Positions 27,993-36,905 are shown, numbered from the stretch's first letter. The stretch: 64,000 bases of DNA from Bifidobacterium longum subsp. infantis ATCC 15697 = JCM 1222 = DSM 20088 (GCF_000269965.1 NC_017219.1:1922001-1986000); one strand, 5' to 3'. Numbers and translations: made by a program. The notes: a model not told the origin generated them from the letters alone.

Positions 27993-29411
27993 TCAATGCA
28001 CGGAACCACCGAAATCATTGGTCACGAAGGTGTTGATGATCTGCGTGCCCAAACCGGAACCGGAAGAACGAGCCAATCCACCCTGCTCTTCGGAGCCGAG
28101 ACCGGAACCGTCGTCCTCGACCACCACATTGAGGTTCGGGCCGGAGCGGCCCACGGAAATCGTGATATGGCCATCCTTGCGGCCTTCGAACCCATGCTCC
28201 ACCGAATTGGTGATGAGCTCGGTCAGCACGAGGGACAGCGGCGTGGCATCCTGAGCGGGCATCATGCCGAACTTGCCCATGTAGTTGATATCGATATGCT
28301 GGTCTTTCATCGTGGCCAAGTCCACGGCCATGCGCAGCAGGTTGGCGATTACCTTGTCGAAGTCGACGACTTCGTCGGCGGTCTGGCTCAATCCCTCATG
28401 CACCATGGCGATGGTCTGCACGCGGCGTTGCGCCTCCTGCAATTCCTTCTTGACCTCATCCGACTTGGTCTTACGAGCCTGAAGCCTCAGTAGCGCAGAG
28501 ACGGCCTGCAGGTTGTTCTTGACACGATGGTGAATCTCGGAAATCGTGGCGTCCTTGGTCTGCAGCTCCTGCTCTCGGCGGCGTAGCTCGGTGACGTCAC
28601 GGCATAGCAGAATCGCTCCGATACGGCCGTTGTTGTCATACAAGGGCAGCGAGCGCATCGAAACGGCGGAACGGTTGGCGTCAAGTTCGGAGTCCACCGC
28701 GGCCTTGCCGGTCAGCACCAACGGCAGGGTTTCCGGAACGGGGTCGTTCTCCTTCAGCAGCTGTGTGCCAAGTTCGCTGAGGTAATGGCCAGGCATGGTG
28801 GTCAGCAGACCGAGACGCCTAAAGCAGCTGATGGCGTTCGGGGCTGCGTATCGAACCACGCCGTCCATGGTCAGGATGATGAAGCCGTCCGCCACGCGAG
28901 CGATATGGCGTTGGCTCATCACCGAATCCTTGTAGGGGAATTGGCCTCGCGGAATCATCTCGTACAGCTGCTTGCCGGCATTGATGCTTTCCGACTCATA
29001 TCGGCCGTTGGATTCTCGTGTGGCCATATTGGTCTCACGCACGACCAAGCCCAAGGTCTTGCCATTGTGCCGAACCGGCGCGTACACGTTGCAGACGGTC
29101 GACTTGCCCACGGTTCTCAATACCGTGGAGCGGAACACCACGCTGGAGAGCATGGCGGCGTCCAATTCGCCGACCATGTCGTCCGGCATGACGTTTCCCA
29201 CCACGTCTTCCGCCCGCAGCGTCATCACGGTGGATGGACGGCATTGCTCGGCCACCACGTATTTACCATCGCCATTCTGTACCAGCAGCAGTAGATCGGC
29301 GAAGCTCAAATCGGCGATCACCTGCCAATCGGCGACAAGATGATGCAGCCACTCGCGGTCCTCGTCGTCGAAGTCGGGGCGCGTTGCAAGGATATGTGAA
29401 AAATCAGCCAT
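27993..29411 (-). CDS. PdtaS-like sensor histidine kinase, truncated by an in-frame UGA
   Basis: The protein is 472 residues to the first stop. An N-terminal GAF-like region (about 1-150), a PAS domain (about 165-280, KDSVMSQRHIARVADGFIIL), a HisKA_2 box SEIHHRVKNNLQAVSALLRL (His294/295) and an HATPase with ELITNSVEHGFEG and DDGSGLG follow. This is the architecture of mycobacterial PdtaS, which signals to an ANTAR regulator. The frame stops at TGA (27993-27995) right after GGSVH, where homologs usually read HW. Beyond it the same frame continues 22 codons (EPRREGGTRVVLDMKLRAAQ...) to a TGA at 27924. Start ATG 29411 is chosen. Confidence 0.88.
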   Translation of the reverse strand: MADFSHILATRPDFDDEDREWLHHLVADWQVIADLSFADLLLLVQNGDGKYVVAEQCRPSTVMTLRAEDVVGNVMPDDMVGELDAAMLSSVVFRSTVLRTVGKSTVCNVYAPVRHNGKTLGLVVRETNMATRESNGRYESESINAGKQLYEMIPRGQFPYKDSVMSQRHIARVADGFIILTMDGVVRYAAPNAISCFRRLGLLTTMPGHYLSELGTQLLKENDPVPETLPLVLTGKAAVDSELDANRSAVSMRSLPLYDNNGRIGAILLCRDVTELRRREQELQTKDATISEIHHRVKNNLQAVSALLRLQARKTKSDEVKKELQEAQRRVQTIAMVHEGLSQTADEVVDFDKVIANLLRMAVDLATMKDQHIDINYMGKFGMMPAQDATPLSLVLTELITNSVEHGFEGRKDGHITISVGRSGPNLNVVVEDDGSGLGSEEQGGLARSSGSGLGTQIINTFVTNDFGGSVH

Positions 29412-29573
29412 ATCCCTATCATACGCAGATGCGACGTCGCATCGCCCGACGGCGAGGAAGAAGCGCGGTGTCCACATCGGCGTCCGCATCGTTGACCAGC
29501 ATAGATGTTACGCTGACGTAGGTTACGGCAGCGTAAGCAACGTATCGCCAACTCGTGAAACGGGGGAACCATC

Positions 29574-30518
29574 ATGGCATCAGCGGATGACGACGCAACG
29601 GCAACGATGCGCCATGACACTCGCGACGATTCGACGGCCACGCCGGACGCCGCCATCGAATCCAAGCGCCAGGCGGCCGAGCAGGCGCTCGAACAGGCGA
29701 CGCGGGCCAAGGCGGATACGATACGGGCCAAAGCCCGGTTCAAGGCCGCGTCCATACGGGCCGCAGCCGAGGAGCGCGCCCGACGCACGCTCGCCAAAGC
29801 GGAGAACCGTGCGCTGAAAATCGAGGGCATTGCCCCTGCGGAAGTGGAACGCAGGATTCGTCTCGACGTGCACGGACGGCCAAAGCCGTTGATGCGCGGC
29901 TGGATTCACGCGATTGCCGCTCCCCTGTCATTGGCGGCAGGCATCGTGCTTATATGCCTGGCACATGGCGCGAGTCTGAAGTGGGCGTGTGCCGTGTTCA
30001 TGACAGCGTCTCTGATTCTGTTCACCAATTCGGCCTGCTACCATCTGGGCGATTGGAGCCCGCGCGTCACCGATGTGCTGCGGCGTATCGATCATGTCAA
30101 CATCTTCCTGCTCATTGCCGGCACGTATACCCCGGTCTCGTTTGCACTGGAACCGTTCTGGCGCAATGTGATCATCATATCGATGTGGGCGTGCACGGCC
30201 ATCGCCATCGTGATTCACGTGATCTGGATCAACGCGCCACGCTGGTTGTATACGGTGGTGTACATCATCTTCGGCATCTACGGCCTGGCCTATATGGTGC
30301 TGTTCTGGAAGTCGCCGTATGCGGGGCCAGCCGTGGTGGCGCTGCTGTGCGCCGGCGGCGTCTGCTACATCCTCGGCGCCATCGTCTACGCCTTGCGCAA
30401 GCCCGACCCTTGGCCTCGCGTCTTCGGCTTCCATGAGATTTTCCACTGCGGAACGGTGGCCGGATATGCCTGCCATATGGTGGCCATCTACATGGTGATC
30501 ATCTCACTGTGGCATTGA
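29574..30518 (+). CDS. Hemolysin III/PAQR-family membrane protein with N-terminal extension
   Basis: This 314-residue protein has a charged N-terminal extension of about 110 residues, likely a coiled coil (QAAEQALEQATRAKADTIRA). A seven-helix PAQR/HlyIII core follows, with SACYHLGDWSPR, RIDHVNIFLLIAGTYTP and GFHEIFHCGTVAGYACH. These supply the conserved Ser, His and Asp residues of the zinc-dependent hydrolase-like site. Usual HlyIII proteins are about 210-230 residues and lack this extension. Actual haemolytic activity is not implied. Confidence 0.88.
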   Translation: MASADDDATATMRHDTRDDSTATPDAAIESKRQAAEQALEQATRAKADTIRAKARFKAASIRAAAEERARRTLAKAENRALKIEGIAPAEVERRIRLDVHGRPKPLMRGWIHAIAAPLSLAAGIVLICLAHGASLKWACAVFMTASLILFTNSACYHLGDWSPRVTDVLRRIDHVNIFLLIAGTYTPVSFALEPFWRNVIIISMWACTAIAIVIHVIWINAPRWLYTVVYIIFGIYGLAYMVLFWKSPYAGPAVVALLCAGGVCYILGAIVYALRKPDPWPRVFGFHEIFHCGTVAGYACHMVAIYMVIISLWH

Positions 30519-30526
30519 CGTCTCCA

Positions 30527-30590
30527 GGCCCGGCGACGGTGCCGGGCCAACGAACGGGGAGGGGTTCCGGAATCGTCCGGAACCCCTCCC
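30527..30590. terminator. Double hairpin between hemolysin III and greA
   Basis: The first stem is GGCCCGGC/GCCGGGCC (30527-30548). The second is GGGAGGGGTTCCGG/CCGGAACCCCTCCC (30557-30590), 14 bp with a 6-nt loop. They lie between convergent genes with no clear T-run, and could act in both directions. Confidence 0.7.
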
Positions 30591-30606
30591 TCGCGTTGAG
30601 ACGACG

Positions 30607-31086
30607 TCAGGCCAGCGGCTTGGCGGCCTTGACCGTCACGGACAGCTCGCGGCCGTTCGGTGCGGTGTAGGAGACGACGTCGCCCACCTTGGCACCCTCG
30701 ATAGCCTTGCCAATCGGGGAATCCGGGGTCATGATGTCGTAGTCGGTGCCGGCCACGATGTCACGGCTGCCGAGCACGTAGGTCATCTCGTTGCCGTTGA
30801 GCTCGATGGTCACCACAGAGCCCTCGCCCACGGTGCCTTCCGGAGCATTCTCGATGATCTTGGAATCGCGCAGCTTGACGGTGAGCTCGGTGATGCGGCC
30901 CTCGTTCTTGCTCTGCGCCTCACGGGCGGCCTGGTAGCCGCCGTTCTCGGACAAGTCGCCCTCGGCACGCGCCACGGCGATCTTGTGCGCGATTTCCTCA
31001 CGCAGCTCACCTTCACGATGGGCGAGCTCTTCCTTCATCTTGTTGTATGCTTCCTGCGTCAGCAGGTAGACCTTGTCCTCAGCCAT
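30607..31086 (-). CDS. greA: Transcription elongation factor GreA
   Basis: The protein is 159 residues. The N-terminal coiled coil, about 1-75, ends in the acidic tip region (DLSENGGYQAAREAQ with catalytic Asp and Glu), and the C-terminal FKBP-like domain ends VSYTAPNGRELSVTV. GreA stimulates transcript cleavage in backtracked RNA polymerase. AGGAGG precedes ATG 31086. It follows the FKBP gene but a hairpin at 31141-31164 lies between them. Confidence 0.96.
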   Translation of the reverse strand: MAEDKVYLLTQEAYNKMKEELAHREGELREEIAHKIAVARAEGDLSENGGYQAAREAQSKNEGRITELTVKLRDSKIIENAPEGTVGEGSVVTIELNGNEMTYVLGSRDIVAGTDYDIMTPDSPIGKAIEGAKVGDVVSYTAPNGRELSVTVKAAKPLA

Positions 31087-31140
31087 ATCGTCCTCCTGAA
31101 CCGTTGTCGATGCTGAAACAATCTTCGTTATTTATGACAA

Positions 31141-31164
31141 AACGCCGGCTATGACCCCGGCGTT
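31141..31164 (-). terminator. Terminator between FKBP gene and greA
   Basis: AACGCCGG (31141-31148) pairs with CCGGCGTT (31157-31164). Leftward, the stem runs into GTTTTGTCATAAAT, a weak T-run. Confidence 0.7.
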
Positions 31165-31184
31165 CGTCATGTGCTGACCTGTGG

Positions 31185-31592
31185 TCAGCGGGTGGAAATG
31201 ATGTCGATGACGAACACCAGCGTGTCCTCGCCGCCGATGCCGGCCTGCGGGATGCCGCGGGAACCGTAGCCGTATTCCGGCGGAATGGAAACCACCAGAC
31301 GCGAACCCACGTTATGGCCCGGCACGGTCTGGTCCCAGCCCTTGATGACCTGTCCCACGCCGATGCCGAAGCTGGCGGGCTGATGACGGTCGAAGCTGGA
31401 GTCGAATGGGGTGTCCTTACCCCACACCACGCCGTGATAGTTCACGGTGACGGTGTCGCCGCGACGCACGATAGGGCCGTCGCCCTCGGTCAGCTCCACA
31501 ACCTTGAGGCCCTTCGGGGCTTCGGGCGTCGGGAACTCGATAACGGGCGTGGTGCCGTATTCGGCGTTCACCTGAGGCATCTGATCTGCCAT
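31185..31592 (-). CDS. FKBP-type peptidyl-prolyl isomerase
   Basis: This 135-residue single FKBP domain is cytosolic with no signal peptide. Visible motifs are RRGDTVTVNYHGVVW, FDSSFDRHQPASFGIGVGQVIKGWD and LVVSIPPEYGYGSRG. It catalyses proline isomerisation during folding. AAGGAGG precedes the start. Confidence 0.94.
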   Translation of the reverse strand: MADQMPQVNAEYGTTPVIEFPTPEAPKGLKVVELTEGDGPIVRRGDTVTVNYHGVVWGKDTPFDSSFDRHQPASFGIGVGQVIKGWDQTVPGHNVGSRLVVSIPPEYGYGSRGIPQAGIGGEDTLVFVIDIISTR

Positions 31593-31733
31593 TAGTCCTC
31601 CTTCAAAGACACAATGCGCCCTACCTTAGCACCATCGGCGAATCGGCGGTAGTCCTTCATCCCTGTGCGATACGACACGCCGGCCGTATACGTCAATTCC
31701 GATCATCATGCTGGTGAATACCAGACATGTCAA

Positions 31734-33194
31734 TCAGCATTCGACGACATTGACGGCAAGCCCGCCCTTGGAGGTCTCCTTGTATTTGGCCATCATGTCT
31801 TCACCGGTCTGCTTCATGGTTTCGATGGCCTGATCGAGGGTCACGATGTGTGAGCCGTCGCCGAGCATGGCCATACGCACGGCGTTGATGGCGGTGTTGG
31901 CGGCCATGGCGTTGCGTTCGATGCATGGAATCTGCACCAGTCCGCCCACCGGATCGCAAGTCAGGCCCAAGTTGTGTTCGATGCCGATCTCAGCAGCATT
32001 CTCCACCTGTTCCGGCGTGCCGCCCATGACTGCGGCAAGTCCGGCCGCCGCCATCGAACAGGCCGAGCCGACTTCGCCCTGGCAACCGACTTCCGCACCG
32101 GAAATTGAGGCGTTGCGTTTGAACAGGTATCCGATGGCACCGGCGGTCAGCAGAAACGTGACCACGCCCTGTTCATTGGCGTTGTCCACGAAATGCCAAT
32201 AATAGTGAAGCACGGCGGGAATGATGCCGGCGGAACCGTTGGTCGGAGCGGTTACGATGCGCCCGCCTCCGGCATTCTCCTCAGAAACGGCCAAGGCGAA
32301 CAGGTCCACCCATGCGGCGTCCGAGGATTCGAGCACGGCGTCCTTGCGCCGGCTGTCGCGGCGCAGCACATCGGAATTCAAGGCGAGACGCCGATACATT
32401 TTCGGCGCGCGGCGGGGTACGTCAAGGCCACCGGGCAATGTGGGTTCCGCCGAGGTGCATCCGTGGTCCACACAGGCGCGCATAACACGCCAGATGGCAT
32501 CAATATCGGATCGGACCTGGGCGCCCGAGCGTGAAGCGGTTTCGTTGGCCCATACAAGTTCGGCGATGCTGAGATGATGTTCCCGGCACAACGACACCAG
32601 TTCGGTGCATGACGAGAACGGGTAGGGTGCCTCGACGCCGAAATCAGTGGATGATGATTCGTCCGCGTCGGCAAAGGAGGTGCCTTCCGGAGGGCGTTCA
32701 TGAATGCCGATCATCGGGTCTTCGGGAGCGCCTTTGCGCACGAATCCGCCGCCGATGGAATACCAGACCTGTTCGTCGACCAAGCTTGCGGCGGCGTCGA
32801 AAGCCTGGAATCGCATGCCATTGGGGTGCGCGGCCATGCGCTTCCATTGTTCGAACACCACGTCGCGGTCGTAGTCGAAATGGATGCGTCTGAGGCCGGC
32901 AAGGTTCAGAGTATCGTCCAACGCGCAGGTCTCGCGGATGTGCATCATGTGGTCGGTATCCACGGTGGCCGGCAGATTGCCTTCGAGCCCGGCCATTGCG
33001 GCGCGATCGGTGCCGTGGCCGAGACCGGTCAGCGCCAGAGAACCGTAAAGCGTGATTTTGACACGTGCGGTGCGATCGACCAAATGGTCGGCCTGCAACG
33101 AGGAGGCGAAGGCATGTGCCGCGACCATCGGGCCTACAGTGTGCGAGGATGAAGGTCCGACGCCGATGGTGAACATGTCAAGCACACTGAACAT
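31734..33194 (-). CDS. sdaA: L-serine ammonia-lyase, iron-sulfur type, single chain
   Basis: The protein is 486 residues, starting [20 protein letters not shown] at ATG 33194 with AAGGAG. It fuses the beta domain (N-terminal, substrate motif [11 protein letters not shown]) with the alpha domain carrying the [4Fe-4S] cysteines ([23 protein letters not shown]). It deaminates serine to pyruvate and ammonia. Length and motif order are normal for the one-chain form. Confidence 0.95.
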   Translation of the reverse strand: MFSVLDMFTIGVGPSSSHTVGPMVAAHAFASSLQADHLVDRTARVKITLYGSLALTGLGHGTDRAAMAGLEGNLPATVDTDHMMHIRETCALDDTLNLAGLRRIHFDYDRDVVFEQWKRMAAHPNGMRFQAFDAAASLVDEQVWYSIGGGFVRKGAPEDPMIGIHERPPEGTSFADADESSSTDFGVEAPYPFSSCTELVSLCREHHLSIAELVWANETASRSGAQVRSDIDAIWRVMRACVDHGCTSAEPTLPGGLDVPRRAPKMYRRLALNSDVLRRDSRRKDAVLESSDAAWVDLFALAVSEENAGGGRIVTAPTNGSAGIIPAVLHYYWHFVDNANEQGVVTFLLTAGAIGYLFKRNASISGAEVGCQGEVGSACSMAAAGLAAVMGGTPEQVENAAEIGIEHNLGLTCDPVGGLVQIPCIERNAMAANTAINAVRMAMLGDGSHIVTLDQAIETMKQTGEDMMAKYKETSKGGLAVNVVEC

Positions 33195-33340
33195 TTGGCT
33201 CCTTCTCCCCTGCTGGTTCGGCATGCCGGTGTTGCCAGGCGTCACGCCATCACGATATCGTATTCCAGCCTAGCGCCCGGAATCGCTTTCGCCTTGTGCG
33301 GTGATGGCCGCGCGCGTCGTGCCGGTGATCGATAAGTCAG

Positions 33341-33910
33341 TCAGTGAGACAGTGCGGAGAACATCATAACCAGTACGATGATGCCGATGATGGCCAATAC
33401 GATCTGCACCACCATCAGCCCGATGGTCAGTCCCTTCTTGGTGGCGATTTTGGGCGCGTACGCCTGTGCCAACAGGAAGGCGATGAAGCCGAACACCGCG
33501 TAGTTGACGGTCAGGGCCATCACATCGCTGTTCGACAACACCACGCCGTTCAGCGGCTGGTTCAACGTGTTCATCATCGTGCTCATCACGAACATGCCCC
33601 ACACGCCGTAGCCGATTAATCCGACGACGCCGTACAGCCATGGCTTGAGTTTGTCGTTGGCACGCAGGGTCAAGGCTTCGGCACACCACAACAGGGCGAA
33701 GCCGACGATGTAGGTGAATGCCACGGCAATCAGTATCACGATAGTCGCCCATGGCAGGAGCGCGGCCACATTGCCGATCATGGACAGATAGAATCCCGAG
33801 CAGGCGATGGCACCAACGGTGAGCGCAGTGCCCGCAATGACGGCTTGGGCAAGCATGGTGGGCAGGGCGCCTTGTTCGACTCGTTCGACATCGGTCCAGC
33901 GTGAAGCCAT
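33341..33910 (-). CDS. Small multispan membrane protein of unknown function
   Basis: This 189-residue protein starts at ATG 33910 after GAGGAA. Five hydrophobic stretches include TMLAQAVIAGTALTVGAIAC, LLPWATIVILIAVAFTYIVG, YAVFGFIAFLLAQAY and GLTIGLMVVQIVLAIIGIIV. I do not recognise the family. It stands alone between sdaA and the prophage. Confidence 0.75.
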   Translation of the reverse strand: MASRWTDVERVEQGALPTMLAQAVIAGTALTVGAIACSGFYLSMIGNVAALLPWATIVILIAVAFTYIVGFALLWCAEALTLRANDKLKPWLYGVVGLIGYGVWGMFVMSTMMNTLNQPLNGVVLSNSDVMALTVNYAVFGFIAFLLAQAYAPKIATKKGLTIGLMVVQIVLAIIGIIVLVMMFSALSH

Positions 33911-34008
33911 GTGGATTCCTCGTTTCATCAGGTACAACGTCACAACGCCACATAGCCTAACGGCCTTTTGTTTCGGCCTTATAAGCTCCCCACATAGTAA
34001 GCTGCGAG

Positions 34009-34055
34009 CCTCCTCTGACGAGGGGGCCGTCGGCGAAGCCGACTGGGGGGAGAGA
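34009..34055. repeat. Intergenic palindromic repeat of a Bifidobacterium type
   Basis: The segment reads as pyrimidine-rich CCTCCTCTGACGAGGGGG, then the hairpin GTCGGCGAAGCCGAC, then a purine-rich GGGGGGAGAG end. The outer ends are roughly complementary around a central hairpin. I recall similar stretches between other bifidobacterial genes, but copy number cannot be tested here. Confidence 0.45.
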
Positions 34056-34079
34056 CCGCGGCACAGCCACAAAAAACGC

Positions 34080-34096
34080 ATCGGCCACAGGCCGAT
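34080..34096 (-). terminator. Terminator of the tRNA target gene
   Basis: ATCGGCC/GGCCGAT around a 3-nt loop. Leftward the stem is followed by GCGTTTTTTG. It lies just past the tRNA 3'-end fragment, so it is the original terminator of the tRNA used as attachment site. Confidence 0.8.
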
Positions 34097-34101
34097 TTCA
34101 A

Positions 34102-34126
34102 GGTGCCTCCGGTGGGACTCGAACCC
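34102..34126 (-). other. attL: tRNA 3'-end fragment used as prophage attachment core
   Basis: Read leftward, the sequence GGGTTCGAGTCCCACCGGAG plus GCACC is a tRNA T-loop, T-stem 3' arm, acceptor 3' arm (CGGAGGC), discriminator A and CC. The 5' arm of the T-stem (TAGGG) no longer matches CCCAC, and no anticodon or D arm precedes it, so this is only the 3' end. The integrase stop is 37 bp away. The complete tRNA should be rebuilt at the far (right) prophage end. The acceptor suggests a tRNA starting GCCTCCG; its identity is uncertain. Confidence 0.8.
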
Positions 34127-34163
34127 TACGGAGAAAAGCCGCTTAGACCTACTCCCGTCTCGA

Positions 34164-35354
34164 TTATGCGGCTCTCGAAACCTCATTTGCCCACATTTTG
34201 CCCACATTCTCGCGCGCCAGCATCTCACCCATGCGCTCCGACAGCTCGTCCAGATCATCATCGAAAAGGTCGGCGTACACGTCCAACGTCATGGCCGCGC
34301 TCTTGTGCCCCAACTGCCGTTGCACGGCCTTCACGTTCGCGCCCGCTCTGACCATGAGACTCGCGGCCGTATGCCTCAGGTCATGGATTGTGAGGTGGCC
34401 GGGTATGCCGGCACGCCGCAGGCCGACCGACAGCCAACCGTCATCGCGGCTCGCATTACCCCACTCGCGTATCATCATGCCCTCGCGTCCCGGCTGTTCA
34501 AATAACAGGTCGCCGGGTTTCCGGTCTGCGCACAGTCTGCGCATGATCGGGTCCAGCACGACCGGGTACATGATGGCGCGGGCCTTGTAGGTCTTGGTGT
34601 CATCGGGGATGATGACGCCGCCCACCATCGGCGCGCTCACTCCTATATATATACGATGCTTTTCAAGATCGACGTCCATCACCCTCAGGGGTATGAGTTC
34701 ACCCCATCGCATGCCGCATAGTCCAAGCACGAGGACGAGGTCTCGTCTCCATGGGGTGACGCTGCCTGCCAGCCGGTCAAGCTGTTCGGCGGTGAGATAC
34801 ACGTGCTTCTTCCTGCGCTTGCGTGGCAGTTCGATGCCCCTCGCTGGATTGTCCGGAATACGCCGGTCTTTCTTCGCGTCGTCCAATATTCCGGCGAGCA
34901 CGCCGTGGGCGCGGAGGACGACGCTAGCGCTTCGGGGTTTGGCGAGCACTATCTCGTTGCCCCGCTCGTCCTTGACGGTCTTGCCCTGGCTGATTCCGGT
35001 GACCCATTGTTGCGTCGTCTCGCGGGTGACTGCGGATACCGGGGTGTTGCCCCATTCCGGTTTCACCCACTTCTCCCATGCGCCTTCGAGGGTACGGTAA
35101 TGGCTGGGCTTGGTGCTGAGCTTCTTCTTGGCCAGCCAGGCGGGCCCCAGCTCCCCCACCGTCGCCTTGCCGGCCTGCGGGTCGATGTACGTTCCCTCGG
35201 CCTTGGCTGTGGTGACCCTTTTCGCCGCCCAATTCTCCGCATCGATTTTTCTCTTGAATCCACGCTTGTCAGTCTGCGTGCCGTCCGGCTTGCGATACCT
35301 CACACGGTATCTGGTTTCACCCTTACTGGTCTTGTATCTGGTGACGTTCGCCAT
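34164..35354 (-). CDS. int: Phage tyrosine-recombinase integrase
   Basis: The protein is 396 residues, starting MANVTRYKTSKGETRYRVRY (ATG 35354; weak ribosome site). An AP2-like arm-binding domain (about 1-60) and a SAM-like core-binding domain (about 65-170) come first. The catalytic domain has an Arg in LVLGLCGMRWGELIPLRV, LTIHDLRHTAASLMV (H-x-L-R) and QLGHKSAAMTLDVYADL (His, nucleophile Tyr). It lies at the prophage edge beside the tRNA core. It presumably catalyses integration and, with a small Xis, excision. Confidence 0.95.
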   Translation of the reverse strand: MANVTRYKTSKGETRYRVRYRKPDGTQTDKRGFKRKIDAENWAAKRVTTAKAEGTYIDPQAGKATVGELGPAWLAKKKLSTKPSHYRTLEGAWEKWVKPEWGNTPVSAVTRETTQQWVTGISQGKTVKDERGNEIVLAKPRSASVVLRAHGVLAGILDDAKKDRRIPDNPARGIELPRKRRKKHVYLTAEQLDRLAGSVTPWRRDLVLVLGLCGMRWGELIPLRVMDVDLEKHRIYIGVSAPMVGGVIIPDDTKTYKARAIMYPVVLDPIMRRLCADRKPGDLLFEQPGREGMMIREWGNASRDDGWLSVGLRRAGIPGHLTIHDLRHTAASLMVRAGANVKAVQRQLGHKSAAMTLDVYADLFDDDLDELSERMGEMLARENVGKMWANEVSRAA

Positions 35355-35430
35355 GGGTATGCTTCGCCCCGTGTAGGATAAAAGACGAAGCGTCCTCCTT
35401 TCTGATAAGCAAGCTGGTCGATGTTTCACC

Positions 35431-35461
35431 CGCCCTGTTGATGGTCAAGATCAACAGGGCG
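35431..35461 (+). terminator. Rightward-oriented hairpin with T-run
   Basis: CGCCCTGTTGAT (35431-35442) pairs perfectly with ATCAACAGGGCG (35450-35461), followed by ATTCTTTTTTC. The T-run is on the plus strand, although both flanking genes (fic, int) run leftward. Confidence 0.65.
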
Positions 35462-35471
35462 ATTCTTTTTT

Positions 35472-36710
35472 CTATTGCAGGAATTGCCTGTGGGCCGTTT
35501 CTGACAATGAATACCGTATCGGCCGTTTGCCGTGTTCCTGCAGGAGGCCGAGGCCGAGGAGCGCGTTGATGGAGCTCATGAGCCTGGTGTTCCCGGCTTC
35601 GAGAAACGAGCACAGTTCCTTGCGAGATGCCGGTTGCGGGTTGTTGTCGAACAGTTCAATCTGAAGCAGGTAGAGCAGGATGTCCTTCTGGTCGCCGGAC
35701 AGGCGTTTCTGTTCGGCGTAGTCGTTGAGCTTGTCGTAGGCGGCCTTCAGGGAGCCCCATTTGTTCCCCAGATCGGAGATGATGTTTTTCTGCGCGGTGA
35801 TGATGAACTTCACCATCCGGTAGCAGAACAGGGACACGTCGGAGCAGTTCAACGGGAACTGGGCGTCGTCGAACGCCTTGTAGTACTGACCTTTGGCGTC
35901 GGCTATGACGGGGCTGAGCGATATCGCGGTGGGCACGCTCAGATGCTTGCTCAGCTGCAATGCCAGCAGGAATCGCCCCGTCCTTCCGTTGCCGTCGTAG
36001 AACGGGTGGACGTATTCGAAGGCGTAGTGGCACATCACGGCCCGGAGCACCGGCGGTATGTTCGAGTCGGTGAGCAGGGTTATCCATTTGGTGAGTTGCA
36101 CCTGGATCTCCGATTCGGGGTATGCGCCGTCGTGGAGTTTGCGCCCGTTGCCGTCGTCCCACACGGAGACCGTTCCCTTTCGGAACAGTATGCCGTCCGG
36201 TTTGTCCTTGTCGGCTATCTCGCCGTCGGTGACCTGGTCGTAGATGTTCCTGATGTCCTTGAGCTCGTGGGGCAGTTCGAGCTGTTCGCCGTCCTCTCCG
36301 GACAGTCCGAGGAACAGTTTCGCGAATTCGGTCAGCCGTTTGTGGGGGCCCTCGCCCGCGGCCGATTCCAGTGCGTCGGCTATCTCCTTGCGTGTGGTGT
36401 GCACGCCTTCGATGGTGTTGGTGCTTTGCACCTCGGCTCCGATGAGGTCGAACAGGTAGGCCCGTTTGGCGATGTTCGGCAGGTCGTTCCACAATGATTC
36501 GACGCTTCCTTCGAGTTCCCTCACGGTGTCGAGGGCCGTGCCGAGTTCCCTGAAGCATACGGCGAACATCTCGTGTCCGTCGAACGTGATTCCGGAACGG
36601 AACGTGGACCATCCGTTGACCCGTGACTCGTATTCGCGTTGGGCGGCGTCCGTGGGTTTCTCCGTGGACCGGGACATGTTGATGGTCTGCCGGATGCTTT
36701 TGTAGTCCAT
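35472..36710 (-). CDS. Fic-domain AMP-transferase-like protein
   Basis: This 412-residue protein carries the full catalytic Fic motif HPFYDGNGRTGR (His235 with this start), as needed for AMPylation. It has an N-terminal inhibitory helix motif TNTIEG (about 97-102; S/T-x3-E-G), the class II autoinhibition signature. A winged-helix-like C-terminal part (KELCSFLEAGNTRLMSSIN) may bind DNA. GGAG lies just upstream of ATG 36710; a GTG 12 bp upstream is possible. It sits between integrase and repressor, an accessory position in lysogeny modules. Its target is unknown. Confidence 0.9.
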   Translation of the reverse strand: MDYKSIRQTINMSRSTEKPTDAAQREYESRVNGWSTFRSGITFDGHEMFAVCFRELGTALDTVRELEGSVESLWNDLPNIAKRAYLFDLIGAEVQSTNTIEGVHTTRKEIADALESAAGEGPHKRLTEFAKLFLGLSGEDGEQLELPHELKDIRNIYDQVTDGEIADKDKPDGILFRKGTVSVWDDGNGRKLHDGAYPESEIQVQLTKWITLLTDSNIPPVLRAVMCHYAFEYVHPFYDGNGRTGRFLLALQLSKHLSVPTAISLSPVIADAKGQYYKAFDDAQFPLNCSDVSLFCYRMVKFIITAQKNIISDLGNKWGSLKAAYDKLNDYAEQKRLSGDQKDILLYLLQIELFDNNPQPASRKELCSFLEAGNTRLMSSINALLGLGLLQEHGKRPIRYSLSETAHRQFLQ

Positions 36711-36858
36711 CTCTCCTATCACCTCGTTTCGCGTTGTATCGATGTTTGGAATACGAATATTACTCTTCTATGTATCGAAAACGCCGGAAATCGATATATA
36801 GACAATCGGAATCTGTTCTCAATGAGCCCAAAACGGAAGAAAACAGATTATAGAGTCA

Positions 36859-36895
36859 GCCCTGCTGGCGTTGCAGCGCCGGCAGGGCATTTTTT
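36859..36895 (+). terminator. Rightward-oriented terminator in fic upstream region
   Basis: GCCCTGCTGGCG (36859-36870) pairs with CGCCGGCAGGGC (36877-36888), followed by ATTTTTT. The T-run again lies on the plus strand between leftward genes. A 27-codon frame starts at ATG 36770 and ends TAG 36853, just before it, without a ribosome site. Confidence 0.65.
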
Positions 36896-36905
36896 ATCTA
36901 TCTCT

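Noticed and set aside
36770..36853. 27-codon plus-strand frame before the fic-upstream terminator
   Set aside because: No ribosome-binding site and very basic composition; kept only as a possible transcript, not annotated as a gene.
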